Below the pieces are notes generated by a model. The model searched no databases. It was not told the DNA's origin and worked only from the letters and a program-made list of their open reading frames with translations. Positions 1 through 12,844 of a stretch of 64,000 nt of DNA are shown piece by piece. Where the stretch lies: positions 22,446,887 to 22,510,886 of the forward strand of contig OX359250.1 of the NCBI GenBank assembly GCA_947179485.1. Reading direction: 5' to 3'. Within the stretch, counting starts at the first letter, position 1, and each line of letters opens with the position of its first letter. The stretch comes from Allacma fusca. Its lineage: Eukaryota; Arthropoda; Collembola; Symphypleona; Sminthuridae. A program made the position numbers and the translations under genes.

Positions 1-56
1 TCATCTTGAAAGGATAGCCTATATAATATATAATTATATGAGAATAAATCTCTTAC

Positions 57-1292
57 TTTCAGCATCAGAAAGGGTAACGGAGAACCGTGCAGTTTTGCCA
101 GTGGCAACTTGGGCATCCTCTGGCCACTTGATATCAATGCTTTCCTCATAAGCCTGGTTATCACCACCACCAGGGAACTCAAAATAATCACCAATAAAGT
201 CATCATCCTCTATATCCGATTGTTTATCCTCCTCATTATCATCATTATCCGTAGCGGACGGGTTGGGAACTAGCATTGGCACGGACTCTGCAGCCATCTT
301 ACTGAAAAGGATAGGTTTCTTTTTCTTTTTAAAAAGCCAGTTCTCCTCCCAGGCTGCAACTTGTGAGACCTTTTTGGAAGGCTCATCCTCATCATTCTCA
401 TCCGGAGAGTCCACAATGTCAACCCCATGCTCAGGGAAAGGAACGGGCTCATTTTTGGTTTTCTTATTGTTGGTTTTCCTGGGGCGTTGTTGTTGTGTCA
501 GCCGTGAGGACTCATCCTGAGACGTGTCCGAGTCTGTCTCATTAGTTTCATAGGTAATTTCCACGTGTTCTTCAATCTGCTCAAAAAGAGTAGATATATG
601 TTCGTATATCTATATGAGACTCATTTACAATTCAAAATAATCCCTGAGCCTGTCAACCGCGTCTCATACCACATGCTAAACCAAAATAGGGCATTACAAC
701 TACTTGTATAGGTTGTGTGTATAGGACTACAGTACAGTAGTAATGCATAAGGAACACATTCTGATAAATATCTATCTTCCCTTCCGATTGCTCATTCTGT
801 ATAGAAAACTGCTTACAAATCAAAAGTGGAATGTGATGTAAATTACAATGGTTATTTAAAAAGTTCAGCGCCGTGGCTTTTGAATTGCAATGAGCTGTGT
901 GTGTGTGTGTGTGTGTTTGTGTCTGTGTGTATCTACTTATTCTATGAAATATTTATCTCACACACACCTCACAATTACAAAGGCTGTTGTGCCTCTTCCC
1001 GAGCAAAACCCCCATTTACACCGAGTTTATTGTCTGCCAAAGAATGGGTAGACATAGCTGAGGAAAATTAAACCTACCTGTTGTACCACTGGCGGATTGA
1101 TTCCATCTCCGCCCGACCAATTGGAGCTGCTAGTTCCTAAGCTAATGTCATCATCCGAGAAGTTGGAGAAGCCATCCGTAGTGGTTACCCAACTCTTGAC
1201 ATCTGCAGATGAAAAGAATTTCCCAAGCGTAAAATTCACATACTGGTTTCCTTTTAAATGGAGCCATTACACAAAAAGCTCCTTGTGTCTTG

Positions 1293-1331
<39 letters not shown>

Positions 1332-3236
1332 ACCCAGACCACATAGTCATTCATATCAAATTAATATTATACAAATGGCTCAACCCACAAGGACTGAGAG
1401 AGTGGTGGTGGGGGGGGGGGGTTGAATTAAAAACATAAAATAGGAAAACGTGAAGAACCATGCCCACTCACTGTATTTTCCGCTGCCGGTTGCACTCAGC
1501 TCTCCGTCATTATCGGTTTGCACGGCTGAGTCGACGACACTAATTACCGGCGACAATGACTTCCTCCCGCCCCCAAGACCAATATCGTTCACGACCTTGT
1601 TTAAAATAGCAGTGGACAGGATTTCTTCGTAGGTTGTTGTGGTAGGGGCATTGGAAGACAGCACGTTAGTAATTACGGTCTCTCCATCATCAAGCACTGA
1701 CTTGCTTATGAAAGTCTGGTCATCTTCAAATGGGGCCAAGTCCATGGCGGCGTCTTTTACTTCCACCAATAACTTACTAAAGTTTTCCTCTGCCGTTTCT
1801 GTTGCGGGTTGACTGTACATATGCACTGTACCTACAGCCATATCATAAGCTTTCATCACTGCAATCCAACAAGTTCCATCAGGAACATGAAAAAAAAACT
1901 TCCGTTTGGGTACAGTATTTTTGTCAGGTTTGCTAACAACAACTTGAGGGTTGGGACAAGTAGTGAGGAATTTATTTATTTAATTAACTTTATCATGTTA
2001 ACGGTTGCGGGCCGGCTTGTTAGGAGGGAGTGCATGCATATAGGGTAGGGTACTACCCCAAAATGGAAGCGTAATATGCTACTGCAAAAATGACTCGGAG
2101 GACTGTACCTTCATTATCGAAGTTAGGTGGACGCAGATGGAGAGATTTCCCTAAATCTACAACGGCCGTCGTCAATTTCTCATGATAGTTGTGGAACAAC
2201 TTGTCGTCTGTAAACATTACAAATACGGTAAAGTTATTTTACAGCTTATGACTACTCTCATAGAGAGTCGTGTAAAACAGAAGGAAAACAGAGTCTTGTA
2301 CAATATCATGCCATTAAGTCCATTCAATCCGACATTATTTGCTGTTAAGATGCCTACAGCTTGACAGGTCTCATTTTTAAAACAGTAGAAAGGAGATTGT
2401 AGGAAGTTACTACTACACTGTCCCTAAACGAACATGTGCATTTGACTCATTACGACATGACTCAGTCATAAAAACACCCTTGAACGTCATTAAATAGTCT
2501 CCTATTAAGGCATTTACTAGAAGCATAAAAAAAAAAAAAGAAGCAGGCATAATCGTAATTTTTACATTTATCGCAATGTTGAGGCTTGGTACTGCTTGTA
2601 ACGGTTGAGACTTCTGGAGGAGATCCTCCAAGCTGCTTCGTAACCAAATGCTCTATATAGTCCCGGACTTTGTTGTTGGTAATCACCCTCGTATTCGTAC
2701 GAGGCTGCCCAGCAGCAAATGACCAGTTAGTTGAGGTGTGGCTTCCCCTGTGAACAGTTCAAATTAAAAAAATGTTGAAAGGTTGACAACTTTTTCATAT
2801 TATATGAGACTTGCGTGAAAGAATAAAATCTACAGATTTTTTTTCTGAATGAAAGCTATGTATGTATATATCTCTGAGAAAACAAAATACAGTAGTCTGA
2901 GAAAAATTGTCTCGTTAATCTTGTCCCTCTCTCAAGTAATAAAATTAAGCTTTGAAAGAAAGAGACCCATATGTTCGTTAGGGGTTGAAATAACCTTGAC
3001 GCTTGACAAAGTCCACAGATTATTAAGTTCTGTCCACCAATTGTGCACTGCTTACAAACGGACAAGTGACAATTACCACATTTCTTAAATTTAATTAGCC
3101 ACGCTTGTTTCTTGCCACAATTCACACAGTGATTACTCATTTTCGAGGAAAATGGTTTACTGTTTCCTTTCTTGCTTTTACTGGATGGACAGAAGCTTCT
3201 GTTAGAGTCTTCATGACTGGGGTAGCAAGCTTTCAT
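57..3236 (-). CDS. Rab-effector-like protein with FYVE-type zinc finger (3' end outside window)
   Basis: Six exons on the minus strand: 3236-2995 (5' limit uncertain), 2747-2566, 2207-2109, 1858-1472, 1250-1078 and 576-57. All five introns have GT-AG ends, and the phases (2,1,1,1,0) close without a stop, giving at least 534 residues. The first exon holds eight cysteines spaced C-x2-C-x12-C-x2-C-x4-C-x2-C-x9-C-x2-C (about residues 37-77 from the 3236 ATG), followed by QASR. This spacing matches the FYVE_2 zinc finger of Rab-binding effectors such as Slac2/melanophilin, MyRIP, rabphilin and Noc2. The N-terminal Rab-binding helix expected before it was not found and may lie in an upstream exon. 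The middle is acidic and Ser/Thr-rich, with a KKKKK block. The last visible exon ends with VATGKTARFSVTL, which resembles the first strands of an I-set Ig domain. If a true Rab effector, it would act on vesicle or organelle transport; that role is inferred. A donor at 56-55 shows that the gene continues off the left edge. Confidence 0.6.
896..930. repeat. (TG)n microsatellite
   Basis: Imperfect TG dinucleotide run in the intron between the last two visible exons of the zinc-finger gene. No function is suggested. Confidence 0.9.
1297..1327. repeat. (CT)n microsatellite
   Basis: Pure CT run of about 31 bases in the intron 1251-1471 of the zinc-finger gene. On the transcribed minus strand it is a GA run. 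Confidence 0.95.
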
Positions 3237-4844
3237 TTTTGAAGTGTCTTTTATATTTCCAATAAGTCCTCCCAAAATTATTACTATAGGGCAGGAAGTA
3301 AAAATTTATCAAAAACACTGTGTAACTTCCAATTCAGTTGTATTTACCATTTCGTCCCAACACATTTAATGCCCCAAACTCAATTTATGCGTAATTAGAT
3401 TTTTTCTTTCTTTCTTTTTTTTTTTTGCAGCTTGCTCCCCCTCCCCCCTACCGTTCCATTTACATTTGAGTCAGACTCCTCAACGATCCATCATTCGGGA
3501 TGATTATTATCGTCCGTTAAATTTTATTTTCAATTACAAATATTCACAAGTTGGTCAATTAGTTGAAATTGTTATTCTACGAATTGCGACTCTCGTATAT
3601 ATACAGATAGAAAGCTTCACTCAAGTGCACTGATTCGTGTCTGCTTTTGTAATGTAGTTTTTACTTGAAAATTAATGCAACTGATTGTTACAGACGTTGT
3701 TTGTACAAGTAAGGTCTATGATCCTCATTGAAAAGTCAGAATTTATGGCTCTACTAATGAATTCACAGTCTCACTATATATATACAGACACGGTTGTGAA
3801 AGGGGACGATGATGGGAAAAATTTTTCTTGAGTTTGGAATTCAATGGTTTTTCGATGAAAGGAATATGAAAATAATTTAATGGGATGTCAGTCTGACTTC
3901 AAAGTTTTAGTTACAGTCATGGAGAGTTTTATGCGTTGTAATAACTCTTTCTCCTATGCTCCCCCTCTGCATCACTGAATGAATTCTCCTAAATGAAGAC
4001 ACCTCAACCGCATGGCATTATTTGAAAAAAGCAAGGTCTCCGGAAGTCTAAATTACCAAGCTCCACCACCGCATACACATCACCACACCTGGGAATGGGA
4101 TTCTACGTGTAGATTTAACAAGAGGATAAAAAACGTGATGTTTGTGAGAGAGTAGTATAGCATTAAACAGTGTTGACAAATATAGGAATAAAAAATTTTT
4201 TTTTTGTTTCTTCCTCCTCCATATATGTCTGTTTTTGAAAGAGGGGGGAATGAAAAAGTAAGGGAGGGTGCATGAGTGCAAGTACTGTATATATCTATGT
4301 ATGTTGTACTTTTGTTAAATGAAACCTGGAAAAATTGGAGTGAAGATCTGTAGTCTTTTCTATATAGGCCATTGAATTTAACTATATTGATTTCCACTAA
4401 TAAGGTATCATTACCTTTACGCCTGGTTACAATAACGACCCTCATAACACTGAGGCATGGCTATATATTTCCCTTTTACTGCTCACATTAAAGCCCGTCC
4501 ACGTACACACATGTGCTCACTCAAACTCAAGCCCTGCTGTATTTCTTTTATTACTCTTTAACCTTTAATGTCCTGTCCCTTGTGTTGTACTCCTCCATTC
4601 ACTCGCACAATCAGAAACATTTCATGCTTCGAATTAGAAAATAATATTCTGACTGGATTTTGACGTGGATGCGAAAAGGAAAAGATTGAGTGCTTATAGG
4701 TAAAGGTGCATGAGATAAGTCAGATTATGTATCAACGTGAGAAGAAAGCCTCACATGAGGCTGTCTGTATACAGATATGTACGGAAGGCGAAGCTCACGC
4801 AGTATTATTAGTCTAATATCAAGTTTTTGGTTTAAAAAAAAAAG

Positions 4845-4868
4845 CACACACACACACACACACACACA
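4845..4868. repeat. (CA)n microsatellite
   Basis: Uninterrupted CA run directly after a poly-A stretch, in non-coding DNA. Confidence 0.95.
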
Positions 4869-6272
4869 AAAAATGTGTCGGCTATGTCCTGAGAGTTGTT
4901 TGCGAGCCAAACCAACTTGTTTCTTTTACAATCTCATACGAAGGATCTCCTTATCATAGACTTCATGCGATTCAACCATGAACAACAACAAGCCTCAAAA
5001 TAATTATTATTGAGGTCAGTAACTTACAATTCACAGAGCTGGATCTAAAGTATAATTAATAGCTGCATTATCGAAACATTCCTTTACATGGTTTCGAATA
5101 ATAAATGTACTGACGTAATGGTAAAAATTCATTGAGCGCATAATCGCTAGCAATTTGCAATTGCAACTATATTAAAATGGTTTTGTAGTTTTATTTCAAT
5201 ACGCATGCACACACTCACACACACACACTCTCCTAGCAGTCAGTCCTGTCATACATATGTGTTCCTTGAGATTTTTTTTTCCCGTTGGTTGAAATAATGG
5301 CATCAACCCGTGAAATCGCTACTCAAAAATAATTTCTAATTTTTTGTGCAATGTAATTGTAACTAACGTGTTGTAACTTTCCAGTCACACGACATCCAAC
5401 TCTTTGACCATGTCAAGCCATGCGTTTAAACTTTTTGGCTTAGCTTTACTTAATTTTTTTTTTTAGATAAAAATCACCCTCACATTTTACCCAAAACATG
5501 CACAAGTATGCTCACCTCTCCGTGTCAATTTCGATGTGAAATGCCCGCTTCACAGAAGGGCACACTCAATGAGAATTACCACAGCGACAGCACATTTCCA
5601 GGAACCTTGGGATTCTTTTACTAGCACATTTACACTGTAACATTAATATTTGTAACTTTTTTTTGTTTTGTTTTGTAAAGGGTGAGATAAGGAAATATTC
5701 AGTCTTGATGAACACAAGTAGAGCACAATCTTGAATGGGAGGAAAAAAAAAATTGGAATTGGAATTCAGTTCCGGTTAACTTTCCAATTTCCTGATGGCT
5801 ATACACTCAAGTTAGGATAGCAAGGTTATTTGACAGTCAAATGTGCTTCACTTTTGATTTGAGGGGTATCACAGAAAAGAAGGTATCGAAACTCAATTAA
5901 AATTGAGTAGTAACTAAAGTAGTCTCCACAAGAAAGTAATCTTTTTATTCTTTCGTCTAAAGTCTGGGATGTGAAATAATAACTGGTGGATTATTATTCT
6001 CCTCGTCTCAAAACCCAGGCCTATGGTATTAGAAACAGTGGATTGAAGTAAAGGAGAGACTGCCACCACCACCTTCACCGTGATTATGCTTTCAACGTTT
6101 CAACAATATCAGGAGTATAAGAATAAGAGAAACCTCAGCTGAGAGTTTGTAGTCAGTGTATTCATTTCCTAGCTTGGCTATACTATCTGTATAGCTCTTT
6201 GAGTATCTCCTCTTAGGAGGAATATATAGGCTCAGGATGACTGAAGTTAGTTAAGAGCAAATGCACTAAAAA

Positions 6273-6274
<2 letters not shown>

Positions 6275-6313
<39 letters not shown>
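6275..6313. repeat. (AT)n microsatellite
   Basis: AT run interrupted once by CAT, self-complementary, in intergenic DNA. Confidence 0.95.
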
Positions 6314-7949
6314 GTTGATATTTGAAAGGTATGCACATGGAAGAGTTTTAAGTTCAACTTGTTCCCTACTCTACAATTGCTATGTCGTACGCTCGTTCTG
6401 CTGCTCTCTCAGTAGTAGTGACAGGAGAGATGGAAGTAAAGCAAAATACCTGTGTATACACTTAACCAAGTGTGAAGAACCTAAGCAATATGCAGCCCAC
6501 ATAGCTGTAAAACTTCTTTTTTTGGTCAATATAAATGCCCCTTGGCTACTCACATACTTTTGTCATCATGGGAATTGGGCACCGAAAGCCAAGCCTAAGA
6601 AACTCATTCAGTCAGTCGAGGTATGCTGAGGTTCTGCAGTTTAGTCCTCCTTTACCTATGCAGTGCACACTCTACTCAGTGAGGTTAACTACAATGTAAA
6701 TCAGCATTAAATAAGTAAGCGTATATATATATATATATATAAGTATACAGGGATCTTGAAGATTTTTACCAAGCACCTGCTGTCGTCGTAATGTATTACC
6801 GCGGAAAAGCTTACCATATATTCTCCCTTCCCATTTAAAACTTCTCCCAAGCCCCTCATGTTCCTTAGTGTAATATTCCGTTTACACATAAAACTTTACC
6901 GGTCGCGAGTTGCACAAAACCTAGAAACTCTACACCGGTTCATGCTTTCAAAAAAGAGACTTGGTCATTGGATACTCATTTTTAAAGAAAATGAGTAAAG
7001 CTAATAATTGTAAGAAAGCATTTTTTTCCCCCTCTGGCCGTATTGTACACACAGTTTGCGAGCCGTGGTTCATGTTGAAGTAGCACAGAGACGTAAGTAG
7101 GTAATAATAGTTTAAGACTCGACAAAATGAGCAGTTAATTAACTGTTATTATTTCCGAGTGATTCATGCCATAACCACGCTATAAATTCCAATGACACTT
7201 CCCCCCGTAATCACAGACTTGGTTTTTTCCTCACAAACAATCCCTCGGTAATTGCAGGATAAATTATTTCACGTTGTAGGATCATTCCGCATAGTTACAG
7301 GTTCAAATTGAAACTAATGTAAATAGTAATTATCCAAGCGAAACTGGGAAACTGCTTTCACTTCCATGTAACTTCAGAAAATTATACTTTTACTCTCACA
7401 ATCCAATCCCCTGAGTTTCTAAAAATACACATGTCTGACTGGATGCATCTTGGATTTGACTCGCAAAGCATCTGCAAAATTTTAATAAGTAGTTTTTTGA
7501 AGGGTGACATTGCGAACAATGTGAACAGGTTTATTGCAACAGCTCAAATAAATGGGGAAGGTTATTTCCTCAAGTTTTCTCACGGACGTGTACCTGACGA
7601 CAGAACTTTATAATCCACTTAAAATTTGCATGTCGATAGAACACACTCGAATAGAACAATAGACAAATTTTGAAAATTTTGAGAGACAGTAAAATCCACA
7701 TTTTAAACCTCCCCCCACCCCCTTCCATCGATATTCAGGGAGGAGAGAATGCCATCTCAATTACAAAATACGTTGGACGTAATTATACACATTCGGGCCC
7801 TTTAAAATACCGATTGTTTAGCATACATCCGAACCCGACGTTTTCCCCTAGACTACATTTTTGAGACACACATGATGTACAGAAAAAATAAAAAGATGCA
7901 CAGAAATTTTCTAAAAATGAATTTGGGAAAATCAGAGGATATAACGTAC

Positions 7950-8065
7950 CTATTGGAATTGCCCGTATTCCTCAAGCGCTTCTCTACCCACTCCCATCCC
8001 ACGTACAGGGAGAAGAGGTAGAAAGCAAAACTAAGAATTGTCCAGCCGACAAAGAGCGACCACAT
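7950..8065 (-). CDS. possible first coding exon of a membrane protein
   Basis: An ATG at 8065-8063 opens 38 codons that end at a good donor, AATAG|GTACGT, after base 7950. The peptide begins MWSLFVGWTILSFAFY and continues with more hydrophobic residues, then WEWVEKRLRN. That gives one membrane segment at about residues 2-24, followed by a charged stretch, as in a signal anchor. I do not recognise the family. No continuing exon with a matching phase (2) was found to the left, so the gene may be incomplete in my reading, very long-introned, or not real. Chance remains possible in a window this large. Confidence 0.22.
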
Positions 8066-11000
8066 CGTCTTGACTAGTGTAATGGAACTGGGAAAGAGGC
8101 TGCAGAACTTTAGCTAACTAGCCATCACAATTAAATAAAAATGTGGGTGCTTATGCACATTGCAAAATTTTAACTGAGTGTAATAAAGCGTGTTACACAA
8201 TGTAAACTAGAAGTACAGCGTGGAAAATACACTAAAGGAAAACATATCAAGGCTAAGGCTTAAAAACCTATATGGTGAGTTTCGTCGAACATTTTTTTTC
8301 TCCAACTCTTATCTGCCTTGATAAGGTTTCCATGATTCCCATAACTATTACCTGGTACTTATTTCTATAGTTATGTTTTCCAATTTGCCAATGCTATACT
8401 ATAGAAAGAGGAGCCTCAGGAGCAACTTTCCAGCCGCATGCATACTTCCTATGCATGTCTCTCGATCCACAAGGTAGAGGTACTTATGAAGAATATAAAA
8501 TACTTTATTATTCTCATCGTTGGAATCTTGTTCACCTTAAGTAATATATACGAAAATCCTATCAATAAATTGCATTCGGTGGTGAGTCCTCTCGGCCACC
8601 GAAAATGTTTGTCATTCATGACATTCTTTGGATTTTTCTCCTCGTCTATGTCAGTGTGCCACATGATGTTTCAAGTTGTTTTAAATCTGGGTGTGCATGT
8701 GTACTTTTTGTTAGTACATACACTTCATCATGTTTCTCTCCCTATCTATCAATCCCTCTCCCATTCCAGGTTGATAAAATTTTTGTGGCAAGTCAAGCTC
8801 TGCAAAAACAAGCGTTGTTGTTCGGGAAGTAGGACGATGTGGAGCATCTATTGTGATTTCATCCTCACGGTTGGATATTTCAAACCTTTGAAATATCCAA
8901 CCCAAAGGTTGACAAGAGGAACAAATTCTTGATTAGATCGACTGTTTCAGATATCTTTTATTTATTCAACGGGGCAAGGGTAGGAATTTAAACTGTCAGG
9001 CTCACTGGGACTCCAAGTATATGTATATATATATATGGTTCATCAAAAATTTTAAAATTCGTGTGGAGATAATTCCTATATACCTACATACATGTGGATA
9101 ATCTGAATATGAATTCTTTTTCCTACTAGGCTTTTGTTTATGCAGCCAACAATAATACTTTGGAGGATTTCTGTTTTGCATTGTAGAGGATTCTCTCACG
9201 AGTATAATTACTTGATTTTCATTTTATCTACAGACAACCAGGAAAATATATTCAATTACATGAGAACTGCATACCTTTGCGGAAAAATGACCATATGTAC
9301 GTATACAATGGGATGAAGACTCTAAAAGAATGTGAAAGAGTGTAAAATAATATGGGTAAATACAATCGTGGTTGTAGAGCGTAAAGCACAAATGAAGCAG
9401 GCATGTACGCTATCCACAACCGGAATTTCCATTCTTTCTTTTCCAATATGTATACTTACCATCAGATACGTGTGTATGTATGTATATGCATGCATACTAC
9501 TACCATCAAAACCTAAAGGTTTACGTTAACATTGCACTCTTGACTTTGGAGTTACCTCACGTTTTCAGACCTTTGAACTTGAACGGTATTAAAAGCAAGT
9601 TTAATTTTGATTTTTTTTTGTTCCCTTATTATATAGCCATAGTCCATAGTCATACTTTCGCAACCAACACATCATCCCACAACAGCAACTTAAGTCACGG
9701 CTTCTCATCCCACATGATAATTTATACATACAAACCTATCTTTAAAGCAAAGATCCGGATTTAGTATTTTGCAACAATACGAAAAAAAAACAAGTCTTCC
9801 AGCTCGGTACATGTATATAGATATATAATTATATATATATATACCATCTGTCAGAATATATTTGTCTCAGGTTATTATCTTAATTACTTGTAGATGTACA
9901 TATTCTTGCGTGTTTACCTTTGAAATAATTGAGCAAAAACATATTGTGAGAAGCCCATGAAAGCCACGTCAGAATTACCAGCTAACACATATTCCAATGC
10001 AGTTCCTCAAGATGAATCTTCCTTCCTAGGAATAATAAGAGCTGCGGAGAATAAAATGACGCTATATACAGTGATAAATAAGCAAATCTCTCCAATGATC
10101 TTCCAATATATAAACTATCATTAGTTTTTGTTCCCGAACTTGTCCTATTCATTTGGAAGTATGTATATACGTTGGAATGAAAAACGTGAGATTGCATCAT
10201 CAGGCAATGAAATCTTAGCAAGTGGAGTTGTGTCAAGGAAAAGAAGTAGCAAATAAACAACAATTATTATTACAGATTGCCAACTGCTCTTATATACAAT
10301 AACAATTCCACGTTGGAACCATTCCTACAATAAATTGTAGTCTTCAAGTCTACGTTCACTAGTCTCCGCACACATCACAACTCCAATGATGATAAGATCA
10401 TTGCAAAGAAATCCTATTTATTTAAATCCATCCCTCAAGGTTTTAGAAGATGAGATTTAGAGAATCTCCACTAGAATATTTATTAAAACGATTTGACCGG
10501 AGTCCGGTAGGACAGAAACACACGCGCACATTAAAATGTCCCCATCAAAATTCTATAGCTATAGAATAGAATTTTTTTTCCATAAAAACCATGAAAGGAT
10601 TTTGCACATTCACGTTGCATTTCATCAGAAATTAAATAAAATCCCCATCTTCATTATTCATACAATGCGTTGTAAAGCATATCAAACAGGACATGAGACA
10701 ACTTGGGCATTGTCTCCCTTTACTTTATTACTATTCTAATCAAATCAAACTCTGGCTTCAAAACACGTTAAAAAATTTTACAATCCAGAAAAAAACTAAT
10801 TCAATGTCTCTGAGTGAAGCAACTTCAAAATTTCTATCTAATTACAGCAAGTCATTTATTCCCAGGAGAAATCAATATCCGTAAATATTTAGTGGTCCTC
10901 ACAGGAGGACAGGAAGTGACAATAATTCCTCTACACGGATATGATCTCTACACACTACACAATAATGTCTTCTGGACTGCGTAACGACTTCCCATCAACC

Positions 11001-12844
11001 TGTAGCTTCCTAATGTCATGGACAGAGCCATTAAATGACCCTGAGATGCTAGTTTTTGCGCAATCCATGTGTGCGTGTACTGAAAGTTGCAAGTCATAAA
11101 TTCACTATTTACAACCATCACTAACCTTGCATTTTTAGCCAAGTTAGCATATTTTTTGCCATAAACTAACTCCGGATTGCATAATTACTTGATATGTTGA
11201 TATTATTAACGCTGACATTCATACTTGCCTCTGATTCCCCTGAAATAATAATAATTTCAAATATTTTTCCTCCACTACTTACACAATCAGTCAGTATCAC
11301 TGATAGTAATCATGATTTGAATTTCAAGTTTCCACGAATTAATTTCCCAAGTAATCTTTCTGTCATTCAGAGATAATTCCCACAATTAAAATATTTCAGC
11401 TCCAGTTTTGGAATATTTATTTAAATTATGGAGCGTTCCGGGGCAATCTGAGACCGGAATTAATCTTCCACTCACTTCCGCTAGCATTTTGATTCTTGAT
11501 TTATTTTTTTAGTTTATAGATCATTAATAGTCAGGTCCATAATTTCATTTTTAAAGTATATAAGTTCCTCAAATTTTTGTTTAATCTCTTGAAGAGACAA
11601 TCGGGAGGAGAATACGAATATGACCTCTCACGGTTTTTATAGAAACTACTCTTGAATTGCAAAATGTGGCAAAAAGGCTTGACATTGACACATGAAAGAG
11701 CTGAAACAGGTTTTTAGTTACTTTCTATCCCAGAAAGTCTAATGAATTCATTGGGAATTCTAGGAAATTACAATTTGTAAGTACTTTAAATTCTCGAGTG
11801 TGATGCAGGTTTTAAATTATAAATTATATCCAGGGAATTCGTAATATTCGGATGGACGGTGCAAAATTCTAGGGCAAGCTCAGCGCAAGGTGAGGTCTTG
11901 TTTTTTTTTGTAAATCATTTATTATGTATATTTAATTACATAGGTATGGGTCTGTTCTATTTGGTTTTTATTAGATTTTTGTTATTTAAATAAATCAAGT
12001 TGTTTTTGTTTACTCTAGCGTTGTCTCTGTCTGTGATTTTGAAAATGTTTGAAGGTTATAAAAAAATATAAGGTAATTGAGCTGCGAGGAGAGGGTTCGG
12101 TTCACTCAGCATTAATAATCATTAATGGGATTTAGTAACATTGTTCAGTAGTCAGATGTAATAATTTTAATAAAGGAATGACCTGAGGGACGTCAGAGAC
12201 TCGAGTGTAGAGCTTGTATTTGATATTTGTTGATTTGAGTCCGTGGTTTGTTTTATTAATATTGAAGTTTGAGTTAATTGTTCAGGTCTGAAGTCATATG
12301 TTTACTTTATTTGTGGATCAAGAGTCATGCCTTTTATCATGCATTGATTTGATGACTGGACAGTTGTACCACTTGGATATTTGTGATGTTGTCAGCCTTG
12401 GCTTGGTTTAATAGGATCAATAAAACATGACTTGGGTGTGCATGTACTGTGGATATTGTGATGTACTCACCTATATCTATACTTGCTATGCCTTGATCTG
12501 TTAGTATGTAGAGCTAATGTTCAATATTAGCAGATTGGACAGGTGTTTACAAGAAAGAGGGGATTTGTATTTGCTGGGGTTACGTCAGCAAAAGAGATAT
12601 TGCCACTGTACTGCAGCCAAGGCTGAAAGCCTCTGACGGTGTGAGTTAGTTGCACTGAGAGAAAAAGTGCAATTGAGTTGAGTGATTTGAAGAAGGTTAA
12701 AAGGTTATTTATAAATTGAAATGTTGGAATGGTGGGGTTCGTAAGTAACGGATTTATTTGACTGTTTCAGGATTGGAATTACGGGTAATTCTGGACTGGA
12801 CCTTTTGCTGAGATTTTGGGGATTCCTGTAAGGAAGGTGCTCAA
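8066..12844. other. non-coding DNA upstream of CPTP
   Basis: No supported gene. A 164-codon plus-strand frame at 8438-8932 and a 64-codon minus-strand frame at 8905-8711 overlap here, but neither shows family motifs. A strong acceptor-like sequence (pyrimidine tract ending ATTCCAG) lies just before 8770. A 34-bp inverted repeat is listed separately. Near the right end, a donor-like CAAG|GTGAGG at about 11890 and an acceptor-like TGTTTCAG at about 12770 could bound a 5' UTR intron of the CPTP gene. Confidence 0.5.
8869..8902. repeat. 34-bp palindrome (16-bp perfect inverted repeat, 2-nt centre)
   Basis: Left arm GGTTGGATATTTCAAA (8869-8884), centre CC, and a right arm that is its exact reverse complement (8887-8902). 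It could form a cruciform or an RNA hairpin. No matching second copy was noticed in the window. Confidence 0.95.

Larger units (their letters stand above)
3237..7949. other. gene-poor DNA, possibly upstream intron/5' region of the zinc-finger gene
   Basis: No convincing exon was found on either strand. The stretch is AT-rich with homopolymer T and A runs, a (CA)n tract at 4845-4868 and AT runs at 6275-6313 and about 6722-6742. A 14-bp perfect palindrome, CAGTTAATTAACTG, lies at about 7133-7146. If the zinc-finger gene has 5' exons encoding a Rab-binding helix, they would lie here or further right, but none can be supported from sequence alone. Confidence 0.5.

Noticed and set aside
8438-8932. 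164-codon plus-strand hydrophobic ORF
   Set aside because: Composition is AT-driven with scattered Phe/Ile/Leu, there is no family motif, it crosses the 34-bp palindrome, and a strong acceptor-like site in the middle would break it.
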